In this document: positions 20,001 through 28,100 of the stretch, one piece after another
How positions within the stretch are numbered: position 1 is the first letter of the stretch
Layout: the number at the start of each line of letters is the position of its first letter
DNA from: Strigamia acuminata
Lineage: Eukaryota > Arthropoda > Chilopoda > Geophilomorpha > Linotaeniidae
Length of the DNA: 60,000 bases
Direction: 5' to 3'
NCBI GenBank assembly: GCA_949358305.1
Contig: OX442314.1
Location: forward strand, 45,580,581 to 45,640,580
Made by a program: the position numbers and the translations under genes
Notes under the pieces: generated by a model
Told to the model about the DNA's origin: nothing
The model's input: the letters and a program-made list of their open reading frames with translations, nothing else
The model's database searches: none

Positions 20001-21539
20001 GTGAGCAATTCGAACTTTTTCCTTGTCGTACACAACAATAAATCCTTTATCCGTCATTTTCGGCACTGACAACAGATTTTCTGTAATATTTGGTATATAC
20101 AGAACATTTGTTAATAAAGTCTCAATTTTTCCCTCGTCTTGACTGACTCTGATGTCTCCAATGGCTTCCGTGTTTGTTACTCCCGACGCTGTTTCTATTT
20201 CTCTGCAGTCATCTCGTGCATTCATCAACCAGTCTCGTTCTCGTGTAATGTGGCTAGTCGCGCCAGAGTCGGATGTCCATTCAATCTGTTGTTCATTCGT
20301 TTCGGTCTCTGTTGTTTTTTCTCTCACCATCAAGGTTCTTTCCATTTTCGTCCCATTTTCATTTTTTTCACAGTGGCACACCTTGATTTTTCGTCCGGTT
20401 GACACGAGTGATTTGCGCGGAATTAATTCTCCATCTCTGTCTCGTTTGAATTCCGTTTTCCATATTTTCTCTTCTATTTCATCGCAAATGTGCTCCGTTT
20501 TTATTTCTCTCGCGGTCATTAGGTTTTCTTTTGGTCCTTTTCCTTTCCCGCGATGTCCACTCGTTCCACGTCCTCTCCCACGACCTCTGCTGGCATTGTT
20601 TTCTGTTTTCTTTTCGTCTCTGCAATCTGCGCTGATATGACCCATTCGCCCACAATTGTAGCATTTTGGTCTGCTTCTACAGTCCTTTTTATAATGCCCT
20701 TTGCCTGAGCAATTATAACACACGATGTTTTTGAATTCTCTTGCTTTGTGAACATTTTCTGTGGGTTTTCTTTCATTGTTTTGTTTCTCTCCCTCACACA
20801 GTTTCAGTCCACTTCTCAAATCGGCCATTTTTATGTCTGTTTGAAAATTCAGCGCTTCTCTGGCATTCTGGAACTCTCTCCTCAGTCCGTTTTTTATATG
20901 AAAAATCAATTCGGTTTCTTCCATCTTTCCTCCAGCCTGCAAAAAACACTGCCTGAGTCCCTGTGCTCTGTTGCAATACTCGTCAATGTTCTCATTTTTC
21001 TCCATTTTGATGTGGGTCACCTCGTGATGCGCTTCCAGTTTTGTTCTCTCTGCGGTGCTTTGCATGTCTGTTTTTATTTGTTCCCACAAAGTTTTTGCAT
21101 TCCGTTCATGCATGTAAATCATTTGTTTTGACTCACACATGTTATCAATCATTATCATTTTTGCTTTGGCATTCATATCATCATATGCATTCCACTTCTT
21201 GTCAGCATCATCTCCTTTCACCTGACTTTGAGGTGGTTCATCCTCTAATATCACACTTTTCCATAATTTTTTGCCTCTTAATCTGTCCTCCAATCTGCAC
21301 GCCCACAAAGCATAGTTGCTGTCGGTGAGAGCGGGAATTCCTCCTCTATTGTCGTTTGGTGGCGCCATCTTGTGTTCGGAATCGCTACTATCACTGCTTT
21401 CACTTAACGTACTGTTTTGTGTGTTTCTGCTTTCACTGCTGTCCGTGTTTTCTTCTTCACTACTTTCGGTGCTTTCTTCTTCACTGCTTGGTAGTTTGAT
21501 ATTCTCCTCTCCTATTCCTTGTTGTTTCCAAAAATTCAT
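17007..21539 (-). CDS. copia Gag-Pol polyprotein (1510 aa, intact)
   Basis: One frame with all Ty1/copia domains in order. Gag has LTDSNYALWACRLEDRL near residue 72 and two CCHC knuckles at about 274-287 (CYNCSGKGHYKKDC) and 293-306 (CYNCGRMGHISADC). The protease active site DSGAT is at about 424. Integrase has an HH-CC zinc region (HERMGH ... CDVC) and catalytic DLMGP, SDNGGEF and ESNGIVERQNR. RT contains ETYSPV and LHVDDM (VDD core). RNase H has FTDASWD, TESELEA and YCDS, ending near HVPGEEQLADFLTK. Domain order integrase before RT defines copia. The true start may be a later Met (about residue 58, MAPPNDN). Length and lack of stops fit a functional element. Confidence 0.96.
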   Translation of the reverse strand: MNFWKQQGIGEENIKLPSSEEESTESSEEENTDSSESRNTQNSTLSESSDSSDSEHKMAPPNDNRGGIPALTDSNYALWACRLEDRLRGKKLWKSVILEDEPPQSQVKGDDADKKWNAYDDMNAKAKMIMIDNMCESKQMIYMHERNAKTLWEQIKTDMQSTAERTKLEAHHEVTHIKMEKNENIDEYCNRAQGLRQCFLQAGGKMEETELIFHIKNGLRREFQNAREALNFQTDIKMADLRSGLKLCEGEKQNNERKPTENVHKAREFKNIVCYNCSGKGHYKKDCRSRPKCYNCGRMGHISADCRDEKKTENNASRGRGRGRGTSGHRGKGKGPKENLMTAREIKTEHICDEIEEKIWKTEFKRDRDGELIPRKSLVSTGRKIKVCHCEKNENGTKMERTLMVREKTTETETNEQQIEWTSDSGATSHITRERDWLMNARDDCREIETASGVTNTEAIGDIRVSQDEGKIETLLTNVLYIPNITENLLSVPKMTDKGFIVVYDKEKVRIAHENEMKMTCNKYAMFGERIGDRYVIKTQLMPRERGLIAHEKIKTWHERMGHVNFGAISEMKTKNIVRGIECKDREEGQICDVCITSKLTRKTHKTITDRQSKTVLELIHVDLMGPLKPKTPTGKKYIMIMVDDFSRKINISLLERKNGAEEAIKTQIEKWERQKEKKVKFLRSDNGGEFTSDGFEHWLNERGIHHQLTTAFTPESNGIVERQNRTIMEMIRCLLKDSELPKYFWGEAALTAMKIRNHCVTKIHGLTPEEVWSDYKPSVAYFKKFGCTAYMLRKGHRKKLEDKCSVGIFIGYATNRKAYRIYDFKKNKVHETSDVKFDETTKGMHKWKNKGEIAETNTPRVDDSSEEEDEETIDLSTDEKEVINEQKEPDLEEGSNGDRIVSSENEEEIQEENTEIQNAEHENEGNVMMPNDDEQNTTNNENHEKGKRGRPKGTTKEEMQRKHEIEKNKKEEALKKQGVRRSERIKEKGFVLTTHEIQIPKTYKEAMNSDQKDKWIEAMGEEMMEMKRLGVWKLEKREKARKTIKCKWIYKVKPNEDGTEGRYRARLVANGCAQTYGVDVEETYSPVIRIESVRFIFAFAAKRGKRVRLHDVKTAYLNAKLKEKIWMEQPDGFKEKGREDEVCFLIRSIYGLKQSGRTWNELIDKILKSTGLQQSKDDECLYYIFVEVEYMIIGLHVDDMLTVASDITYENKILEKLRKTVNLVTIGDAKAVLGMQLDQLEGRIVVHQQAYLQNLLKMYNMDKCNPAKSPGEPNQNIDECAESEKVDAKAYQELLGRLLYLATHTRPDISFTLGNLSRYNQEPRQIHEDGLKRVIRYLKGTAEYGLTYGSEGKELEVFTDASWDKTPDSKSYSGVLILYGKDLIHWKSKKQSFVAQSTTESELEAFTEGVKESMWYRNLIEDISKNELQGKGKIYCDSLNVITMMTEGTHKMRTKFLNRRVNLAKDLIKNEGLEAVHVPGEEQLADFLTKNLSGVKIKEVMDILMNNDI

Positions 21540-21646
21540 TCACACGCTGCTCGTTGCACTGATTGGTTTCGGTTTTCGTATCGCTGCTCAAAATGTTTTT
21601 CTATTCACTTCTCAGTGCTAAGAACACTAACCGGCCTCTGCTACCA

Positions 21647-21848
21647 TGTTAGATTCGGTGGAATAAAGTTCACAACTCACATACAAGATGAATAAACAAG
21701 TATAATGTTCCAAACTAATATCAAATTACACAGGTTGAGTACACACGCATTACAGCTTCATCGTATCAGTATAACAATTCCCATCATTCCTAGCAACAAC
21801 AAAAGATAATCTCAAACAAGGTATAATTAAATAACAAACTCTCTAACA
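21647..21848 (-). repeat. copia-1 5' LTR
   Basis: 202-bp LTR. The PBS complement ends directly against it at 21646. Confidence 0.93.
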
Positions 21849-21853
21849 TATTC

Positions 21854-22186
21854 TTTACACCTTTCACAGCCATGTGAGAACAAGACAAAAAATGGAAAAA
21901 TAATTTTAATTATTGGCTTTCCTGAAAATTAATTACGAAGACCAACATTCATTTTTGAAAAATATGGAATTAAAAGGGTACAAAAACAAGGAATAATGGA
22001 CATAAGAATATTCATTTCGCTTATTAGTATCCATAAGAAGTTGTGCACAAGAAGAGATATAACATTTTACACTACAGTGAACAACTATTTAAATACATGG
22101 ATTACTTTTAGTACGAGTTTTAAAATAATCATTTAGTTAATACAATTGTTACAGACAGTAATTTCTTACTTGGGATTTAGCAAATT
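21854..22186. other. 3' flank of the DEG/ENaC gene
   Basis: Non-coding and AT-rich, probably including the 3'UTR (minus strand). 22015-22140 resembles 16110-16230. Nothing else recognised. Confidence 0.45.
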
Positions 22187-25100
22187 TCAGTTATATAGAG
22201 CATTGTAAAGTTTCTGAATAAAAGAAAAAATATCATAAGACATGATGTGCATTAGAGTGAGCATAGAAACTCCAAGAGTGAGTCCCAATGCATTTCCAAT
22301 GTCGGAGATTAAAGCTCCGAATGAATAATGGAATTCTTCTTTTATGGACTCAATCTTATTTGTATACATGTTGCACATTAATAAGAAAACAGAGGCCACT
22401 ATCTTATTTGGATAAGTGAGTGTCGTAAGTTTGTAAGTCAATATTTGACAAGGTTGTGGACATGCGCATTCTTTTTCGACATTGGTTGATAAATGAATTT
22501 TGTAATACAATCTGCGCACATCTTTGGCCATTGATGAAGAATTGCACATCATTGTGTTCTCCTTGATGGCAAATGGCATACTAACAAAAACGATACAAAA
22601 GTACAATCAATTATTAACACATATTTTTGACAGCAGATTAATGAGATTTATTGTTTTTCCAGCTATTTTTTGTACATGACCAAACACCACCTTGCAGAGG
22701 CCACACCCTTTTTTTAAAAAAAAAACAAGAAAAATGGCGACTCCAGAAATATTTTGATGGTAGAATCAGAATCTGTACATCATTATCTATGTTGTAACAA
22801 AATTTGGTGAAGTTATAATGATTTGTTTTCAAGTTATTGAAGATTTTGAAAAAATTGTACCAAAGTAACTCCGGTTTGCGGTCAGTGTTGTGCGCGTTAC
22901 AGTAATGGCATTACTGGTAACGACGTTACCATTATATGGTACGTGTGAAAACCGAGGGTTTTACGCATATTTTTTATTACTTTTATTTGTAGCAAGTTCA
23001 TTTTTTTAATCTTTTGATTTTGTATTTTCTGGTATTTGTTATCTACATTTATTTTCCCTTTAAACTCCACCTATTTACTTGTACTCAGCAATAATCCCTA
23101 CCTTCTCACCCTAAAACTTCAATCCTTAAACTTCCACTTGACCTTTCTTGGAATCGACTAATTGAGGTCAGATAATTCCGCTCTCCAATCAGAGAGCGCC
23201 ACATACCCTTTTACCCCCTTTTACCTCTAGTCTTGAATAAAATTACCAGTGTGTTTTTTCTACTACTCAAGAGAAGGTCTCCTTTATTTTATTTCCACAT
23301 CTACACTTTTCAACCAAAGACTTTAAGATAATCTACGAATGTGATTTCACAGTACGTAACTTAATTTGGCCATGTAACGTAACGGTAATTCGTTACTTTT
23401 TTTGTTGTAACCGGTAATTCGTTACTTTTTTTGTTGTAACGGACATTTATTAAACGTTTGGTTACGTTTTCGCTTTGTATCCAAACAGCAGTAGGGGATT
23501 GTTTGATCAATTTTTGATCAATTTTTAATGTTTTTTGACAATTTTCACCTATATTTCTAATCGGTTTTGAATGTTTTTTGATAGTTTTTAACCATTTTTA
23601 GTCAGTTCTAATATTTTTTAACAATTTTTAAAAATAATTTTTATTTGTATATGCAGCAGTGTGTGCTTAAACCTAATGTTCAATTATGCCAAAAATTTGG
23701 TTTTATGAACACTCCTGTGCCCAATTATTCAATTCACAAAAATAAACTAAAAAACTACGTAGTACATCTTAAACCAAAAAAGTAGAAGTTGGAAATTTGT
23801 TTAAATGTAACGATAATGTAACGATAACGGTAATTTAGCTACCTAAAATGCAGTGTTGTATCAAACGAGAACTAATAGTTCGTGTTCGCGAACTTAGTTC
23901 GTAGTTCGCGAACTATGAACGCGAACTAGTTCCCCGTTTTGAAAGAACGGGAAAAACGAACAAAGTTTGTTTTTTTGACGCGAACTACGTTCTAGTTCAG
24001 TTCTAGTTCGTTCACCGGACGTTTTATGTCACAGCCAATCATTGACGATTTCTTTAAGCATGAGGCTCGATTGGAGGAATTTATCCAACACACAAAATCG
24101 CGGTATTTTTTTAAATTTACGACTTTTTTCTCGATTTTCGAACACGTGGCGAAGATCGCTGAATTTTCGGTTTCGGTTTTTCGTCGTTTCCGGGCCAACG
24201 AACAGTCCGTTTGTTGTGTTCTTGGCACCAAATTGTGCGCCAAGACTTCATCTACAAGGTTTTGTGGATACTTACAATCGTTTTCGGGCCGAAATTTGGA
24301 CTTTTTCGTCCGTTTGCGATCGGCGCGATCTCGTAGAATCGGTAGACGTCGCCCTGACGTTTTCCTTCGAAAGCATGGATCTGCTGGTCGATTGTTGGAT
24401 TGAAACGGGGCTAACACCCCTGAATCTTCTCGATGAATTGTGGAAACGACTGGGGAAAAACACGGAGAATGGAGACCCCACAGTTTACAGTATAAAATGG
24501 TGTAAATAAAAATTTGAATTTGCAAAAAAATATTTGTAAAGTGAACTGAACTAGAACTGAACTAGAACTGAACTAGAACTTAGTTCACTTGGAGTTTTGG
24601 GGGTGAACGGGAACTAGAACTAGTTCCCTAAATTGAAGACGGTGATGAACGCGAACTAGAACTAGTTCGCGATTTAGTGAGCAAGATACAACACTGCTAA
24701 AATGTAATGGTAACGGTTGGTAACTAGTTACTTTTTTTGCCAAGTAACGGTAACAGTAACTATAGTTACAAAATTCCAGTAACGCACACAACACTGAAAT
24801 TCAAATGAAAAACGAAATATAATTTTGGCTAATAGCCCTTGTCAAACTATCGTTAATTTAATTCCCAGCCTCTTAACTGGTAAATTGGGTAAACTGACTG
24901 TTGGTATTTTGTAGCATTTTATAATACTTTTTTTTGTTTGGATATTCGACTCCAGGTGGTGCCACCTTTTGTATTGTCTTTTGTTATTGTCTTTTCTTTT
25001 TGTTTAATTAATCATTCCTGGAGTGTCTCTCGAAGATTAGAGTTATTGCTACATTGCATGTGAGTTATTGAATATAATTTGCTTCTACATTTTGGTTAAA

Positions 25101-28100
25101 AGACATTGGTGTACTGTGAGCTCTGGTTTTATTTGTGACACTGACGAAGTAAGTGTGTACAGTTTATTAATACATAAGTTAAATATCTGACCTGCAGACT
25201 TGGAGTTTTTTAATTCTGTTTGCCAAACAGTTTTGTTTGCAGTGATAATATTCACTCATATTTGGAGCACACGGGTTTTGAGGGGTGTTCAAGTGTTCCA
25301 TCTAATACATAAAAAAATAAGGTTTATAAAATAATACAGGCATGCATTTTATTTATCAAACACTAAACTGATGTCGTTTTGAAAGTTAGCTAAAACTTGT
25401 TTCAATATACCGAGCGCTATTCGCAAATTTAATTTTTTACCCGCACGCATTTTGAGGCCCGTTGCTAATAGAGGCCAGCGGAGAAATTGAATGTAAAGTT
25501 AGTGACTATCGTCTCTTCTATTTAATTTACCTTTAATACTTTAAACAAAATTATGGAAAATCGTGTAGAAGGAAGTTCTACTTTGAATGTATTCGGGAAA
25601 TTTGGATCTCTTGGAGGACTGAAATAAACCTGAAACAAAACACAGAAACAATTTATACTGAAAACTTGCCAATTAAACTTCTTACATTTGAAATGTTTGG
25701 TTTGCAAATATTGTCTACTTCTAATATCGCAATAAAAACTCTTGACAATGTTCTATAAATTCCAGGCACTTACAATTAGAAAAAAAAATTATGAAATGGA
25801 ATTGAAGCATTCATCATAAGGGTAATTACCAAATGAATGTTTCACGCAAACACCATCTGTGTAGTTTAATGTGGTCCTGGTATTGTTATATGTGTTAAAC
25901 ATGGGCACCTAAAAAATATGTACGAGCCAATCAGACAGTGGCAGAACTATTGAGCCTATAATAGTAGGCTCTAAAAAAAATTATTTTTGTTACTAAGGAC
26001 AGGATTTCAGTAATAACAACAAGCAATTGTAGCTAGGCACTAGGTCTTCTCTTTGTTGCCAAAAAGTATTGTTCCAAAATATTTATTTATTTATTTTTTT
26101 CTATTTTTGCCCATTTCAATTCTAACTTACTGCCTGTAGTTGGTTGCAATACACCGCAGGCTAGGAAAAGCTACAATAATCCTCACAAAAATCTCGCAAA
26201 ATCTACAAAAACCACCCAAAATTCTTCAAAAACCTAAAAAAACCAGCCAACACTACCAAAAATGGAGGTTTGTAGCAATTGTAATTATATAAAATTATAT
26301 ATAAAGTTATATAAAATTTTATGCAAAATTATATAAAAATCCCTTTTTTCTTTTTAAGTCTTAATATACAATAGTTCATTTTGGAAAAATTTAATGCACT
26401 GATGATGAAGTGAGGCGCGGAAGATGGCTTTTCTTAAAAATGGATCGCAATGATAAAAATGTTTGAGAACCTCTGTTTTAGAGTAAATGACTTACAAAGT
26501 TTGCCATTGTCTCACGGTCCATCAGTTCAGTCTGAAATTCCTTACTCCAAAGTGTCTCTACATCGATTTCATTGAAATGTATGAGATCGTAAGCATCCAC
26601 TTTACAATTAGTTGAAGTCATCTTGAGGTACCGGTCGAAATAGAGTTTCTTATTGTCAATGAGTTCTTCACTATGTGGCCCTGGACAAACAATGATGTTT
26701 GGATATGTGACAACTGCAGGATCTTCAATCTTGACTGCTTTCTGAATGGGTCCTGATAAATATCTGTTTATTCGATTTTGCAGAATGTAACAACAGAATA
26801 GAGTGCAACTGAAATAAATTGCATAAATCCATTTGGGTTTGCTCTGTATGTGTTCCGTTTTTATTTTCCGAGCAAACATTTTGAATCTTTTTTCGTGTTT
26901 CTTGAAGTGGTTTTTAAATTTGTTAACAACGTTGTTGCGGTAGCTTTTCTGCCATCTCTTATTTCTTTTTGAACAACCAATTAGACAATCAATAAGAGAA
27001 AGTATTGAAAAACCCAACCAAAGACCGAGATTTCCACCAAAGTCACAGAGTAGACTGATTAAGTCATAGAGCCATCGTTCTTGAAACACAGTTATGTGTT
27101 GATCAGCCAAGTTGAAAATGCACCGAACTTTGTTCAAACTTATGATATCTATGATCTCTATTTGTATGTCGTAAACTTCATTTTTACAACTTCGAGTACA
27201 GTTGCAGTAAGTAGTTGGTGTTAATCCTCCTATTCTGTTCCGATGTTCTTTGATCAAGTTGACTGTGGCTTCAGAATTGTTGCAGACATTGTCGCATTGC
27301 TTCAGAAATGAATATGGTATGCTAATAGTGGTAAACAAAAATGATTCTTTTTTTTAATTTAAAAGTTATCAGGGATTGAATGTTTTTCACTATACAGTAT
27401 GATTGTTTGCAATTAAAAAAGTTAATATTTTAGGACCAATGAATATAAGCTTGTTTGTCATTTTGATTCTTTAATTTGATGTGTTATTTTATCACATAGT
27501 CAATAATTGTAAGTAATGTATGACTTATGCCTTACCAACAGGGATCATTGTCGAATTTCCGTTGGATGCATTGTGTACCACAAGATCTAAACTCGTCATT
27601 CGGCAGACAGGGCTCTTTTTTCGTGCTTAAAAAGGAATACTAGAAAGAAATTGCATCAATGTGTACAAAACAAAGTTTTTTGGATGGTAGAATGTCTAGT
27701 CAGGCAAGATTATGCTCCATCTATAAGGGGGGGGAGGGGGCGCTACTGTCGCAAAAAAATATATCGCGAATCTAGAAATCATGCAATCAAATGCGACCAT
27801 TGTGCTTAGTGTCTACGGGAAACTTTTGGCCTAAAAGTTTTTTAGACAAATGGGTTTGTTTTAGAAGTGTGTGTGTAATATAAAACCGAAATTGTAAACA
27901 GAATAAATCTTAAATTGTTTTATTTCTACGGATTATTTATCCAAATGCTGATTAACATGAATACACGTTACGTGTGGGACTTTCGGAACATTACCTGAAC
28001 GTAATTTATGTTTACCCGGCGCCAATTTGAAAGCTTGCATTTATACATTTATTCGCGATTTACGGATTCGCGGTACATTAGATTCGCGATTTACAGATTC

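Larger units (their letters stand above)
16742..21848 (-). mobile_element. Complete Ty1/copia retrotransposon (copia-1)
   Basis: 5,107 bp with 202-bp LTRs at 16742-16943 and 21647-21848 (TGTTAG...CTAACA) that look identical, and the 5-bp duplication TATTC at 16737-16741 and 21849-21853. On the minus strand the PBS TGGTAGCAGAGGCCGG directly follows the 5' LTR (methionine-tRNA type, as common in copia elements), and a purine tract (AAGAGGGGG) precedes the 3' LTR at about 16946-16955. One intact ORF fills the interior. Everything visible is consistent with a recently active element. Confidence 0.95.
22581..25191 (-). other. Last intron of the DEG/ENaC gene, transposon-filled
   Basis: 2.6-kb intron between the unit 2 Cys-rich exon and the final TM2 exon, with a consensus AG (tttttgttag) at its 3' end. 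Almost all of it is two nested repeats (22883-24796 and 23851-24696). Confidence 0.65.

Noticed and set aside
23992-24525. 177-codon minus frame inside the nested hAT-like element
   Set aside because: The opposite strand reads more protein-like, and the start of this frame includes the terminal repeats.
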